From Limosilactobacillus reuteri (GTDB lineage Bacteria > Bacillota > Bacilli > Lactobacillales > Lactobacillaceae), in assembly GCF_020784725.1 (NCBI RefSeq), contig NZ_JAJGTZ010000034.1, positions 1 through 52,676 on the forward strand: a DNA stretch of 52,676 bases, read 5' to 3'. The position numbers were made by a program, and so were the translations under genes. The notes beneath the pieces were generated by a model. It ran no database searches. It had not been told where the DNA came from and was given only the letters and a program-made list of their open reading frames with translations. Of this stretch, positions 7,759 to 16,546 are shown piece by piece; within the stretch, counting starts at the first letter, position 1, and each line of letters begins with the position of its first letter.

Positions 7759-8643
7759 ATGAAGAATATTATGATTGCTGGCGCTGGTGTATTAGGTAGT
7801 CAGATTGCATATCAAACGGCTTTATCTGGCTTTAATGTCAGTGTATATAACCACCATATTGATACTGCTGAACGACGAATTAAGGCGCTGAAAAGTGATT
7901 ATGAACGTGACTTGCATTTGACAGATAAGGAATTTCAACAGGGCCTTGATAATATTAAAGTAATTACTGATGATATTGCGACTGCAGTTAAAGATGCTGA
8001 TTTAATGATTGAAGCATTACCGGAATCATTAGAGTTAAAAGAACAGTTTTACGAAGCAGTTTCAGGATTAGCCCCTGAAAAAACAATCTTTGCCAGTAAT
8101 TCCTCTACATTTATCCCTAGTCAACTAGCTTCTTATACTGATCGGCCAGAAAAATTTCTTAATATGCACTTTGCTAACCAGATTTGGAAATTTAATGTGG
8201 TCGAAATTATGGGTACCTCCCAAACAACTCCAGAGGTGATTGAAGAAGCTACAAAGTTTGCCCGGGAAATAAAGATGATTCCTGTTATCCTTAACAAGGA
8301 ACAACACGGTTATATTCTGAATTCCCTTTTAATTCCGTTACTTGCATCTGGTCTTAGCTTATGGGCTAAAGGAGTTGCTGATCCAGAGATGATTGATAAG
8401 GATTGGATGATTTCGACAGGTGCACCAATGGGACCATTTGGTATTTTAGATATGGTCGGTTTACGGACGGCAGCGCAAATTGAACGGAATGCCTATGCTC
8501 AGACTAAGGATGAAAGTCATAAGGAAATTGCCGATAAGATGGAAAAGATGATTCAAGAAGGGCACGAAGGAAAAGAATCAGGACAAGGATTTTATAATTA
8601 TCCCAATCCAGCCTTCATGGCTCCAGACTTTTTGAAACATTAA
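7759..8643 (+). CDS. 3-hydroxyacyl-CoA (3-hydroxybutyryl-CoA) dehydrogenase family protein
   Basis: This 294-residue NAD(P)-dependent enzyme belongs to the family that interconverts 3-hydroxyacyl-CoA and 3-oxoacyl-CoA. The N-terminal Rossmann fold has GAGVLGSQIAY at residues 7-17. The catalytic domain keeps the ASNSST serine region, the RPEKFLNMHFAN histidine region and an IMGTSQT segment, and the C-terminal half is helical with GPFGILDMVGL. AAGGAGG lies upstream. No other beta-oxidation or butyrate gene is nearby, so it stands alone and its physiological substrate is unknown; a short-chain or non-CoA hydroxy acid is possible. Flanking terminators make it monocistronic, and a cre-like site suggests carbon control. 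Confidence 0.85.
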   Translation: MKNIMIAGAGVLGSQIAYQTALSGFNVSVYNHHIDTAERRIKALKSDYERDLHLTDKEFQQGLDNIKVITDDIATAVKDADLMIEALPESLELKEQFYEAVSGLAPEKTIFASNSSTFIPSQLASYTDRPEKFLNMHFANQIWKFNVVEIMGTSQTTPEVIEEATKFAREIKMIPVILNKEQHGYILNSLLIPLLASGLSLWAKGVADPEMIDKDWMISTGAPMGPFGILDMVGLRTAAQIERNAYAQTKDESHKEIADKMEKMIQEGHEGKESGQGFYNYPNPAFMAPDFLKH

Positions 8644-8667
8644 GATTAAGTATTGAAAACGCTAGGA

Positions 8668-8717
8668 AAGGGAGCAAGATAAAAGTCGCTCGTGACTGAT
8701 ATCTTGCTCCCTTATTT
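8668..8717 (+). terminator. Strong intrinsic terminator
   Basis: A perfect 14-bp stem, AAGGGAGCAAGATA with TATCTTGCTCCCTT, is followed by ATTTTG. It separates the dehydrogenase gene from the rsmG operon. Confidence 0.85.
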
Positions 8718-8742
8718 TGCGCTCCAATTTTTACGTAATCCG

Positions 8743-8771
8743 GTTGCAACAATGGCAAAATTACGGTACAG
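8743..8771 (+). promoter_or_regulatory. Promoter of the rsmG-noc-parA-parB operon
   Basis: TTGCAA near 8743 and TACAGT near 8766 are separated by 17 bases. Transcription would start just before the inverted repeat at 8782. Confidence 0.5.
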
Positions 8772-8781
8772 TAGTAGAGAA

Positions 8782-8804
8782 CGTGAAACAAAAAATGTTT
8801 CACG
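8782..8804. repeat. Inverted repeat of parS half-sites (inside-out parS)
   Basis: CGTGAAACA (8782-8790), five A residues and TGTTTCACG (8796-8804) form a perfect 9-bp inverted repeat. These are exactly the two halves of the parS consensus TGTTTCACGTGAAACA, but in swapped order. It lies between the operon promoter and the rsmG ribosome binding site. It may be an operator bound by the ParB-type proteins encoded downstream, or an mRNA hairpin. No canonical parS was found in the window. Confidence 0.6.
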
Positions 8805-8823
8805 AAAGGAGACCTAATAAATA

Positions 8824-9549
8824 ATGAATCCTGAACAATTTCAACAAGCATTAGCTGATCATGGGATTACCTTATCAGTAGAACAAATGCAACAATTTGC
8901 TGACTATTATCAATTATTAGTTGAAACTAATGAACATGTAAATTTGACACGGATTACTGAAAAGGATGAAGTGTATTTAAAGCATTTTTATGACTCAATT
9001 ACAGGAGCGTTTGCTGATCCATGCTTAGAGAGCGAAGAACTGACATTATGTGATATCGGTGCTGGGGCCGGCTTTCCTTCCTTACCGTTGAAGATCGCTT
9101 TTCCGCAATTAAAGGTAACGATTGTTGATTCGTTAAATAAGCGGATTGCTTTTCTTGAAGCCTTAGTTGCCAAGCTCGGTTTAACCGATGTTACTTTGAT
9201 TCATGATCGAGCAGAGACTTTTAGTGCTAAGAAGAGTCCATATCGGGAGAAATTCGATATTGTTACCGCCCGTGCAGTTGCCCGCCTATCAGTTTTAAGC
9301 GAATTATGCTTGCCCGCCGTTAAAGTTGGTGGGGAATTCATCGCTTATAAGGCAAGTGCAGCTCCCGAAGAACTTCAACAAGGTGGGACAGCAATTAAAC
9401 AGCTTGGGGGAAAAGTTCAAAAAACAGTGACATTGACCTTACCGGAAACTGATGAAGAACGTAATATTATTGTGATTGATAAGATAAAGGCGACCCCTAA
9501 TAAATATCCACGGCGTCCAGGATTACCAAGCAAAAAACCAATTCAATAA
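8824..9549 (+). CDS. rsmG: 16S rRNA (guanine-N7) methyltransferase RsmG (GidB)
   Basis: This 241-residue cytoplasmic enzyme methylates N7 of the guanine equivalent to G527 in the 530 loop of 16S rRNA with S-adenosylmethionine. The cofactor motif DIGAGAGFP is at residues 77-85. Upstream are the family blocks HVNLTRI and YLKHFYDS, and downstream are [11 protein letters not shown] and the basic C-terminal tail. Length is normal. AAAGGAG precedes the ATG. It leads the operon with noc, parA and parB, the order seen near the replication origin in Bacillus and lactobacilli. Loss of this enzyme gives low-level streptomycin resistance in other bacteria. Confidence 0.96.
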   Translation: MNPEQFQQALADHGITLSVEQMQQFADYYQLLVETNEHVNLTRITEKDEVYLKHFYDSITGAFADPCLESEELTLCDIGAGAGFPSLPLKIAFPQLKVTIVDSLNKRIAFLEALVAKLGLTDVTLIHDRAETFSAKKSPYREKFDIVTARAVARLSVLSELCLPAVKVGGEFIAYKASAAPEELQQGGTAIKQLGGKVQKTVTLTLPETDEERNIIVIDKIKATPNKYPRRPGLPSKKPIQ

Positions 9550-9566
9550 GATAAGGAGTTGAAAGT

Positions 9567-10535
9567 ATGGCTTTTTCATTATTTGGCATTGGAAAAAATA
9601 ATTCCGATAATACAAAAAATAAGGTCGTAGAAGTAAAAATTGATCAAATTATTCCTAATCGTTACCAACCACGGAAGGTATTTGATCAAGACGGGATTCG
9701 TGAATTAGCACAAACAATTGACGAACACGGGTTGTTACAACCAATTGTTTTACGTGAATACGAACCAGCAAAATATGAAATTATTGCTGGGGAACGTCGA
9801 TACCGGGCGATGAAGCTCTTGAAGTGGGAAAAAGCACCAGCAATAATTGAAAAGATGAGTGATCAAGAGACTGCTTCACTTGCCCTCATTGAAAATCTGC
9901 AACGGTCGCAATTGAGTTCAGTAGAAGAAGCGCAGGCTTACCGGCAATTAATGGACTTGAACCATCTTACTCAATCGCAATTAGCAAAAGGAATGGGGAA
10001 GAGTCAGTCCTTTGTTGCCAATAAATTACGGTTGCTCCGTTTAATTACTCCGGTCCAAACAGCTATTTTAGATCACCGGATTACGGAACGTCATGGTCGA
10101 GCATTGTTAGATTTAGATGAAAAGCAACAACGTGATATGTTAATGCGGATTGTTAATGAGCGGTTAACAGTTCGGCAGACGGAAGATGAAGTTGCTCGCT
10201 TGTTAGGGCGTCCTTTACCTTCAGAGATTGCAGAATTAAAAGCAGCTGCTAAGCGCAAAGAATTAGCTTCTATTGAGGGCCATACTGAAGAAACAGCAGA
10301 GGTTGCAGAGGTACCAGTAGAAAAACCGGCTGAAAAGAAGCGAGCTCCTAAACGAAAGACAACTAAGAGGGCCCAAAACAAAAAAACTCAGCAGGCTAAT
10401 GATGCGCGTTTAGCTTTAAATACGATTAAAAAATCAATTAAGCTGGCGACAAATGAAGGCTTTGAAATTAAAATGCATGAGGAAGAAAACGGCGATACTT
10501 ATCAATTAACAATTGAGATTCCGAAGAAACAGTAG
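9567..10535 (+). CDS. noc: Nucleoid occlusion protein Noc (ParB paralogue)
   Basis: This 322-residue DNA-binding protein of the ParB/Noc family prevents division septa forming over the chromosome in Firmicutes. It has the N-terminal ParB domain with PNRYQPRKVFD and the GERRYRAMK CTP-binding box, then ENLQRSQLSSVEEAQAY and the helix-turn-helix LTQSQLAKGMGKSQSFVANK. A lysine/arginine-rich linker around residues 245-285 (VEKPAEKKRAPKRKTTKR) separates it from the C-terminal dimer domain. Its place before soj/parA and a second ParB supports Noc rather than chromosomal ParB. The short amphipathic start (MAFSLFGIGKN) fits the membrane-targeting N-terminus known for Noc. Confidence 0.92.
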   Translation: MAFSLFGIGKNNSDNTKNKVVEVKIDQIIPNRYQPRKVFDQDGIRELAQTIDEHGLLQPIVLREYEPAKYEIIAGERRYRAMKLLKWEKAPAIIEKMSDQETASLALIENLQRSQLSSVEEAQAYRQLMDLNHLTQSQLAKGMGKSQSFVANKLRLLRLITPVQTAILDHRITERHGRALLDLDEKQQRDMLMRIVNERLTVRQTEDEVARLLGRPLPSEIAELKAAAKRKELASIEGHTEETAEVAEVPVEKPAEKKRAPKRKTTKRAQNKKTQQANDARLALNTIKKSIKLATNEGFEIKMHEEENGDTYQLTIEIPKKQ

Positions 10536-10547
10536 GGAGGCCAAAAA

Positions 10548-11318
10548 ATGGGTTCTGTAATTGCCCTTGCAAATCAAAAAGGCGGTGTTGGTAAAACAAC
10601 AACGAGTGTTAATTTGGGTGCATGCTTAGCTGAGACTGGCCAGCGCGTCTTATTAATTGATCTTGATCCTCAAGGGAATGCCACTAGTGGTTTAGGCGTT
10701 GAAAAGCAGAATATTAAGCAAAGTATTTATGATGTCTTAATTAATGAAGTGCCATTAGAGAATGTCATTCAAAAGACAAGTCATGAAGGGGTTGATATTG
10801 CTCCAACGACAATTGCCTTATCTGGTGCCGAAGTAGAATTAACTAATTTAATGGCCCGGGAAACACGGCTTAAAGATTCTTTTGGGGAAATTCGCCAAAA
10901 ATATGATTTTGTTTTAATCGATTGTCCACCATCCCTAGGGCTACTGACAATTAATGCATTTACTGCTTGTGACTCAATTCTAATCCCTGTCCAAAGTGAA
11001 TACTATGCACTGGAAGGCTTAAGTCAACTTTTAAATACCATCAAGCTTGTTCGTAAGCACTTTAATCCTCAACTTAAGATTGAAGGAGTTCTTTTGACAA
11101 TGTTTGATCGGCGCACAAACCTTGGACAACAGGTAAATTCTGAGGTTAAAAAGTTTTTTGGTGACCAGGTTTATGATACGATTATCCCTCGTAATGTCCG
11201 TTTATCAGAGGCCCCAAGTCACGGCTTAGCAATTATTGATTATGATAAAAATTCAACGGGGGCGCACGTCTACCAACAATTAGCAAAGGAAGTGTTGGCT
11301 AACCATGGCAAAGAATAA
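10548..11318 (+). CDS. parA: Chromosome partitioning ATPase ParA (Soj)
   Basis: This 256-residue ParA-type ATPase, with ParB, segregates origins and in Bacillus also controls DnaA. The deviant Walker A box KGGVGKT with its signature lysine is at residues 11-17. Walker A' is in DLDPQGNATSG, and Walker B in FVLIDCPPSLG. A GGGAGG ribosome binding site is 7 bases before the ATG. The last 14 bases overlap the start of parB, so the two are translationally coupled. Length equals that of Soj proteins. Confidence 0.96.
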   Translation: MGSVIALANQKGGVGKTTTSVNLGACLAETGQRVLLIDLDPQGNATSGLGVEKQNIKQSIYDVLINEVPLENVIQKTSHEGVDIAPTTIALSGAEVELTNLMARETRLKDSFGEIRQKYDFVLIDCPPSLGLLTINAFTACDSILIPVQSEYYALEGLSQLLNTIKLVRKHFNPQLKIEGVLLTMFDRRTNLGQQVNSEVKKFFGDQVYDTIIPRNVRLSEAPSHGLAIIDYDKNSTGAHVYQQLAKEVLANHGKE

Positions 11319-12189
11319 AAAAGGTGGGCTTGGTCGAGGCATTGAGGCCCTCTTTGCGGAAAATGAAGTAACTGAGCTTGCGGATGAAACGGTTCAAGAT
11401 ATCAAGCTATCGTTAATCCATCCTAATCCCTACCAACCACGGCGAACGTTTGACAAGAAAGCTTTAGCAGAATTAGCTTCATCGATTGAAAAATCAGGGG
11501 TGTTTCAACCAATTATTCTTCGACAAACGGATCCCCAAATTAATCGTTATGAGTTGATTGCTGGGGAACGACGGTTTAGGGCTTCTAAGATTGCTAAACA
11601 AAAGACTATCCCAGCAATAGTGCGTAAGATGAGTGATGAGCAGATGATGGAAATCGCGGTTCTTGAAAATCTTCAACGTGAAGACCTCACGCCACTTGAA
11701 GAAGCGCAGGCCTACCAAATGCTAATGGACAAGTTATCATTAACTCAAGCACAGGTGGCAAGCAGACTAGGGAAGAGTCGACCTTATATCGCTAATTACT
11801 TGCGGTTACTAGGTTTACCAAAAGTAATTAAGGAATTTCTTAATACTGGCAAACTTTCGATGGGCCAAGCACGAACAATTCTCGGCTTAAAAGATAAGTC
11901 AAAACTTGTTCCACTTGCCCAACGAGCTGTTGAACAAAACCTTACAGTGCGACAATTGGAAGAGATTGTAACGCAAACTAACGGAACAGCAAAAAAGAAA
12001 GAAGAACGGCGAACGCAACGCAAACCAGTTTATATTCGAGAAGCTGAATCACAGTTACAGAGTAAATTTGGTACAAAAGTTGCTGTCGCCCAAAGTCGTA
12101 AAAAGGGCGCAGGAAAGATTGAAATACCTTATACGTCAAATGAAGATTTAACCCGTATTCTTGAATTATTAAACATAACCCTAGATTAA
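11305..12189 (+). CDS. parB: Chromosome partitioning protein ParB (Spo0J)
   Basis: This 294-residue CTP-dependent DNA clamp loads at parS and works with ParA and SMC. Motifs in order are an N-terminal GLGRGIEALFAEN ParA-stimulating segment, IHPNPYQPRRTFD, the CTP-binding box GERRFRASK, ENLQREDLTPLEEAQAY and the helix-turn-helix LTQAQVASRLGKSRPYIANY. The C-terminal dimerisation domain ends with LELLNITLD. The start overlaps parA. The inverted parS half-sites at 8782-8804 in front of the operon could be a target, which would give autoregulation; that is inference. Confidence 0.96.
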   Translation: MAKNKKGGLGRGIEALFAENEVTELADETVQDIKLSLIHPNPYQPRRTFDKKALAELASSIEKSGVFQPIILRQTDPQINRYELIAGERRFRASKIAKQKTIPAIVRKMSDEQMMEIAVLENLQREDLTPLEEAQAYQMLMDKLSLTQAQVASRLGKSRPYIANYLRLLGLPKVIKEFLNTGKLSMGQARTILGLKDKSKLVPLAQRAVEQNLTVRQLEEIVTQTNGTAKKKEERRTQRKPVYIREAESQLQSKFGTKVAVAQSRKKGAGKIEIPYTSNEDLTRILELLNITLD

Positions 12190-12202
12190 GGAGGAATAAC
12201 TC

Positions 12203-12400
12203 ATGGCAGCATATGATAAGGGTGACATTGTAATGATGAAAAAGGCTCACCCATGTGGAACTAACCGTTGGAAGATTACACGAGTGGGTGCAGACATTAA
12301 AATTGAATGCCAAGGCTGTGGTCATATTGTCATGATGACCCGTCAGAAATTTAATAAGGGATTAAAAAAGGTTATCGAAAAAGCTGCTCAAGCTGATTAA
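12203..12400 (+). CDS. DUF951 family small protein
   Basis: This is a 65-residue protein of a conserved Firmicutes family of unknown function. It has the family look: a YDKGDIVMMKKAHPCGTN start, a central RWKITRVGADIKIECQGC and a basic C-terminus. Two or more cysteines (HPCG, ECQGCGH) suggest a small metal-binding or OB-like fold, but this is not established. AAGGAGG precedes the ATG, and it lies 13 bases after parB and just before ychF, its usual neighbour in lactobacilli and Bacillus. Confidence 0.88.
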   Translation: MAAYDKGDIVMMKKAHPCGTNRWKITRVGADIKIECQGCGHIVMMTRQKFNKGLKKVIEKAAQAD

Positions 12401-12483
12401 TATTTTTAATGATTGATGATCACAAATAACTAATTGTAGATTAAAATAATAAATGATTAATTGAAAAGGAAAGTGAACAATTT

Positions 12484-13581
12484 ATGTCATTAACTGCAGG
12501 AATCGTTGGTTTGCCAAACGTTGGGAAGTCAACACTTTTTAACGCAATTACTAAAGCTGGTGCCGAAATGGCTAACTATCCATTTGCAACAATTGACCCC
12601 AATGTGGGGATGGTTGAAGTTCCGGATAGTCGACTTGACCGGATTCAAGAATTAATTCCAGCGAAGAAGATCGTCCCAACTACCTTTGAATTTACCGACA
12701 TTGCCGGAATCGTTAAGGGTGCTAGTAAGGGTGAAGGGCTTGGGAACAAGTTCTTGGAAAATATTCGTCAAACTGACGCAATTGTTCATGTTGTGCGGGC
12801 ATTTGATGATAATGATATTACTAGTGTTTCTGGTAAAGTGGATCCAATTGAAGATATCGATACTATCAACTTAGAATTAGTAATGGCGGACTTAGATGCT
12901 GTTAATAAGCGTTTGGCAAAGGTTCAGCGGGCTGCTAAGGGGCGTGATAAGGATGCTTTAGCAGAATTAGAAGTGCTCGATAAGATTAAGCCAGTTCTTG
13001 AAGATGGCAAGAGTGTTCGCTCAATTGATTTTAGTGATGCTGAACAAAAGATTGTCAAAGGGCTTTTCTTATTAACAAGTAAACCAGTCCTATACGTTGC
13101 TAACATTGCCGAAGAAGATATGGCAGATCCAGATAGCAACAAATACATGGATGCAATTAAAGAACATGTAAAAGATGACGGAGAAGTTATTGGTGTTGCA
13201 GCAGCTGCTGAAGAACAAATTGCTGAAATGGATGAAGCGGATAAGGCTGATTTTCTTGAAATGGAAGGCGTTACTGAACCAGGTTTGAACCGGTTGATTC
13301 GGGCAGCCTATAAGCTCTTGGGTCTTGAAACATTCTTTACTGCTGGTGGTCCTGAAACACGGGCCTGGACTTACAAGAAGGGTACAAAGGCTCCCCAAGC
13401 AGCGGGAATTATTCACTCTGATTTTGAACGCGGATTTATCCGGGCGGAAGTAATGAGCTTTGAAGATCTTGATGAATTAGGTTCTGAATCAGCAGTAAAG
13501 GAAGCGGGAAAGCTCCGTCTTGAAGGAAAAGATTACGTAATGCAAGATGGCGATATTGTTGAATTCCGGTTCAACGTTTAA
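12484..13581 (+). CDS. ychF: Ribosome-binding ATPase YchF (Obg family)
   Basis: This 365-residue P-loop protein of the Obg family prefers ATP and associates with ribosomes, with links to stress and redox responses in other bacteria. The G1 motif GLPNVGKS is at residues 9-16, G3 is in FTDIAGIVKGASKGEGLG, and the G4 position reads NIAEED in place of NKxD, the hallmark of ATP specificity. A coiled-coil insertion follows the G domain, and the C-terminal TGS domain covers about residues 280-365 (FFTAGGPETRAWTY, IHSDFERGFIRAEV). Length is standard. Gene order after DUF951 is conserved. Confidence 0.96.
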   Translation: MSLTAGIVGLPNVGKSTLFNAITKAGAEMANYPFATIDPNVGMVEVPDSRLDRIQELIPAKKIVPTTFEFTDIAGIVKGASKGEGLGNKFLENIRQTDAIVHVVRAFDDNDITSVSGKVDPIEDIDTINLELVMADLDAVNKRLAKVQRAAKGRDKDALAELEVLDKIKPVLEDGKSVRSIDFSDAEQKIVKGLFLLTSKPVLYVANIAEEDMADPDSNKYMDAIKEHVKDDGEVIGVAAAAEEQIAEMDEADKADFLEMEGVTEPGLNRLIRAAYKLLGLETFFTAGGPETRAWTYKKGTKAPQAAGIIHSDFERGFIRAEVMSFEDLDELGSESAVKEAGKLRLEGKDYVMQDGDIVEFRFNV

Positions 13582-13613
13582 ACCTCTGAAGCTAAGAGAG
13601 GAGTAGTATTATA

Positions 13614-14384
13614 GTGAGTGAAGAACAACCACGGAATGCACAAGCTGGTCAACGTCAAAAACAACTAGAAAAAGAACGACGGCAAGCAAATGGAAGGGTT
13701 TTTAGCAACTATGATCTAACACGAAAAAATGAAGATTTTATGTATCAATTAAATAAACAGTTGGATCGTCTCGATGTTCCTTCAGATAAGAAAGACTCAA
13801 TGCTAAAGGAAACCATTGATAAATTGTTAGCAGGACAAAAGAAGGGACAAACTGCGCGGGCATTATTTGGTACGCCAACCGAATATGCTAAAGAATTGAA
13901 GAATCCTAAGCCAACTCCTGCTGAAGCAAGTAAGCAATCAATTAAGTTGTTAGCAATTGATAATATGCTGATTTTCTTAAGTATCTTTACTTTTATGTTT
14001 GGCTTAATGTTCTGGTTATCACCAGCTGCAATGCAAACAAAGAATGCTGGAAGCAGTGGTATTACTGCAATCTTAATCGTGGCGATCACTGGAGGATTGA
14101 TTTTTGGTTATGTGGCTACCCAAGTTCAACCGCAAATTGATAAGAACGGTAAACGAGTAAGTAAGAAGCCATTATGGCAACGAATCCTTTTGATAGTTGC
14201 TGGATTAGCAGCTTGGTTGATTATTTACATGCTCGTAAGTATGTTGCCAAATGTAATCAACCCACGGCTCAATCCATGGGTCTACATTGGCATCGGAGTT
14301 ATTACTTTCATTGGGGATATGTATTTCAGGTCTAAATTCCATGTTACAGGTTCCCTTTACGGTAATCGTGCGCCACGGCGTTAA
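13614..14384 (+). CDS. DUF1129 family membrane protein
   Basis: This 256-residue protein starts with a hydrophilic cytoplasmic part (residues 1-110) holding the motif NEDFMYQLNKQLD and a KKGQTARALFGTPTEYAKEL segment. Four hydrophobic spans follow between about 120 and 240 (IFTFMFGLMFWLSP, ITAILIVAITGGLIFG, ILLIVAGLAAWLIIYML, WVYIGIGVITFIGDMYF). This layout matches the DUF1129 family, common in lactobacilli and without known function. The start is GTG preceded by AGAGGAG at good distance. It follows ychF with a short gap and is closed by a terminator, so it is the likely end of the parAB-ychF transcription unit. Confidence 0.8.
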   Translation: MSEEQPRNAQAGQRQKQLEKERRQANGRVFSNYDLTRKNEDFMYQLNKQLDRLDVPSDKKDSMLKETIDKLLAGQKKGQTARALFGTPTEYAKELKNPKPTPAEASKQSIKLLAIDNMLIFLSIFTFMFGLMFWLSPAAMQTKNAGSSGITAILIVAITGGLIFGYVATQVQPQIDKNGKRVSKKPLWQRILLIVAGLAAWLIIYMLVSMLPNVINPRLNPWVYIGIGVITFIGDMYFRSKFHVTGSLYGNRAPRR

Positions 14385-14438
14385 ACAACAAATAGTCTCA
14401 GCAATGGAACTATTTTCCAAGGTATCTTTAAAATAAAT

Positions 14439-14480
14439 GAGGGTGAGAAAAGGCAAAAGTTTTTTTCTCACTCTTTTCTT
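14439..14480 (+). terminator. Intrinsic terminator before the deo operon
   Basis: GAGGGTGAGAAAA pairs with TTTTCTCACTC-like sequence and is followed by a T-rich tract. Confidence 0.75.
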
Positions 14481-14513
14481 TTTTCTCTTTTTGAAATAAA
14501 TTTCTCTAATTAT

Positions 14514-14529
14514 ATGGACAAATGTTCAT
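14514..14529. promoter_or_regulatory. DeoR-like operator at the deo promoter
   Basis: ATGGACAAATGTTCAT is a dyad with TGGACA and TGTTCA arms two bases apart. It overlaps the position of the -35 region relative to the TATAAA box at 14543-14548. It resembles the B. subtilis DeoR operator ATTGAACAAAATTTCAAT as I recall it. The matching repressor gene lies at the 3' end of the same cluster. Confidence 0.6.
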
Positions 14530-14597
14530 TAGGTTGTTAAGATATAAATGTAAACTTATGAAACCGCATTCAAAAATTGAGAGGAGATCATATTATT

Positions 14598-15272
14598 ATG
14601 AAGTTAACGCAAGCACAATTAGCAAAATACATGGATCACACAATGCTTAAACCAGAAGCTACCCCCGAAATGATAGATAAGACAGTGGAAGAAGCTCGAA
14701 AATACAATACAGCTTCCGTTTGCATTAATCCTTACTGGGTTAAGCGAGTTCATGAAGGCTTAGAAGGTACGGATATTAATACTTGTACAGTTATTGGCTT
14801 TCCTCTGGGGGCAACTTCAACAGAAAGCAAAGTTTTTGAAACTAAGCAGGCAATTGAAGATGGCGCCGATGAAATTGATATGGTTATTAATATCGGCGAA
14901 TTAAAAGCCGGAAATGATGATGCGGTTGTTGCTGATATTAAAGCGGTTGCTGACGCTACTCACGAAAAGGGTAAACTTCTTAAAGTTATTATTGAAAATG
15001 CTCTTCTTACTGACGAAGAAAAAGCACGTGCAAGTAAGCTTACTGTAAAAGGTGATGCTGACTTTGTGAAGACCTCAACTGGTTTTTCAACTTCAGGAGC
15101 TAAGGTAAACGACGTTAAGATCATGCGTGAAGCAGTTGGCCCAGACTTTAAGATTAAGGCTGCTGGTGGAATTCACAGCCTTCAAGAGGCTTACGATATG
15201 ATTGAAGCTGGTGCTAACCGTTTAGGGGTTTCTGCTTCAGTTCAAATCTTGGAAGAAGCTGCAAAACAATAG
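14598..15272 (+). CDS. deoC: Deoxyribose-phosphate aldolase DeoC
   Basis: This 224-residue class I aldolase splits 2-deoxyribose 5-phosphate into glyceraldehyde 3-phosphate and acetaldehyde, the last step of deoxynucleoside catabolism. The Schiff-base lysine is K158 in [10 protein letters not shown]. Other family blocks are [12 protein letters not shown] near the start, [17 protein letters not shown] and KAAGGIHS. The start is the ATG after GAGGAG; an in-frame TTG further upstream lacks spacing. First gene of the deo operon, with the DeoR-like dyad upstream. Confidence 0.95.
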   Translation: MKLTQAQLAKYMDHTMLKPEATPEMIDKTVEEARKYNTASVCINPYWVKRVHEGLEGTDINTCTVIGFPLGATSTESKVFETKQAIEDGADEIDMVINIGELKAGNDDAVVADIKAVADATHEKGKLLKVIIENALLTDEEKARASKLTVKGDADFVKTSTGFSTSGAKVNDVKIMREAVGPDFKIKAAGGIHSLQEAYDMIEAGANRLGVSASVQILEEAAKQ

Positions 15273-15324
15273 GAATAAAGTTTAATTACTAATCTTAATT
15301 TACAGAAATAGGAGGAGTCAGAAA

Positions 15325-16518
15325 ATGTCATATAAACGTGTTTTTGTTATTGTAATGGACTCAGTTGGTACAGGTGCCGCTCATGACGCCGCAAAGTTTG
15401 ATGATGTTGGATCAGATACACTTGGCCATGTTGGTGAGTATTACAAAGGTGCCTTGAAGTTACCAAACCTTGGCAAATTAGGGATTAGTAATTTACGTGA
15501 TACTCCGATTGAAAGTGTTCCAGTTGCTGATCCAGCTATTGGTCATTACGGGAAAATGGAAGAAATTTCTGCCGGAAAAGATAGCATGGATGGTCACTGG
15601 GAAATGATGGGCTTACCAGTAATGAAGCCATTGTCAACGTTCCCTAATGGTTTCCCACAAGAAATTGTTGATAAGCTTGAAAAATTCTCGGGACGAAAGG
15701 TTATTGTTAACAAGCCATACTCAGGAACCGAAGTAATTCATGACTATGGTGAACGTCAAATGGAGACTGGAGAATTAATTCTCTACACGTCTGGTGATTC
15801 AGTAATGCAGATTGCTGCTCATGAAGATGTTATTCCTGTTGAGGAACTCTACAAAATTTGTGAATATGCTCGGACACTTGTTAATGGACCAGAATATACT
15901 GTAGGTCGGATTATTGCCCGTCCATATGTTGGTCCCGATAAAGATCACTTTACTCGGACTGCTAATCGCCATGACTTTAGTTTGAAGCCAATTGGTGAGA
16001 CTGATATGGATCGCCTTCGTGCAGCTGGGTACGATGTAATTGGGGTTGGTAAGATTAATGATATCTTCTCTGGTGAAGGGATCGATAAAGGATACCATAA
16101 CGAAAGTAACATGGACGGAATGGATCATGTTGATGAAGTAATGAAACAAGACTTTACTGGTTTCTGCTTTACAAACTTGGTTGATTTTGATGCAATGTAT
16201 GGTCACCGTCGTAATCCAAAGGGCTTTGGTCAAGCATTAATGGACTTTGATAAGCGTCTAGGCAAAGTTCTTGATGAAATGAAGCCGGATGACCTTTTGA
16301 TGGTAACTGCTGATCACGGTAATGACCCTGGCTTTAAGGGAACTGATCATACGCGTGAAAATGTTCCATTGTTGGTTTACTCCCCTTCAATGAATAAGCC
16401 AAATCAATCACTTGGATTACGGAAAACATTCTCAGACCTTGGTGCAACTATTTTAGAGAACTTTAATGTTGAACCAGTAAAAGGTACCAGCTTCTACAAA
16501 GAAATCAGTAACGATTAA
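15325..16518 (+). CDS. deoB: Phosphopentomutase DeoB
   Basis: This 397-residue Mn-dependent enzyme of the alkaline phosphatase superfamily interconverts (deoxy)ribose 1-phosphate and 5-phosphate. Metal ligand motifs are VMDSVGTG at the N-terminus and, near the C-terminus, TADHGNDP and GTDHTREN. The catalytic threonine region is in GSDTLGHV. Length is standard for DeoB. It sits between deoC and pdp with strong AGGAGG and a short gap, and hands deoxyribose 1-phosphate made by Pdp and DeoD to DeoC. Confidence 0.96.
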   Translation: MSYKRVFVIVMDSVGTGAAHDAAKFDDVGSDTLGHVGEYYKGALKLPNLGKLGISNLRDTPIESVPVADPAIGHYGKMEEISAGKDSMDGHWEMMGLPVMKPLSTFPNGFPQEIVDKLEKFSGRKVIVNKPYSGTEVIHDYGERQMETGELILYTSGDSVMQIAAHEDVIPVEELYKICEYARTLVNGPEYTVGRIIARPYVGPDKDHFTRTANRHDFSLKPIGETDMDRLRAAGYDVIGVGKINDIFSGEGIDKGYHNESNMDGMDHVDEVMKQDFTGFCFTNLVDFDAMYGHRRNPKGFGQALMDFDKRLGKVLDEMKPDDLLMVTADHGNDPGFKGTDHTRENVPLLVYSPSMNKPNQSLGLRKTFSDLGATILENFNVEPVKGTSFYKEISND

Positions 16519-16546
16519 GATTAATTAGGGGAAGAGGCGAAACGCG

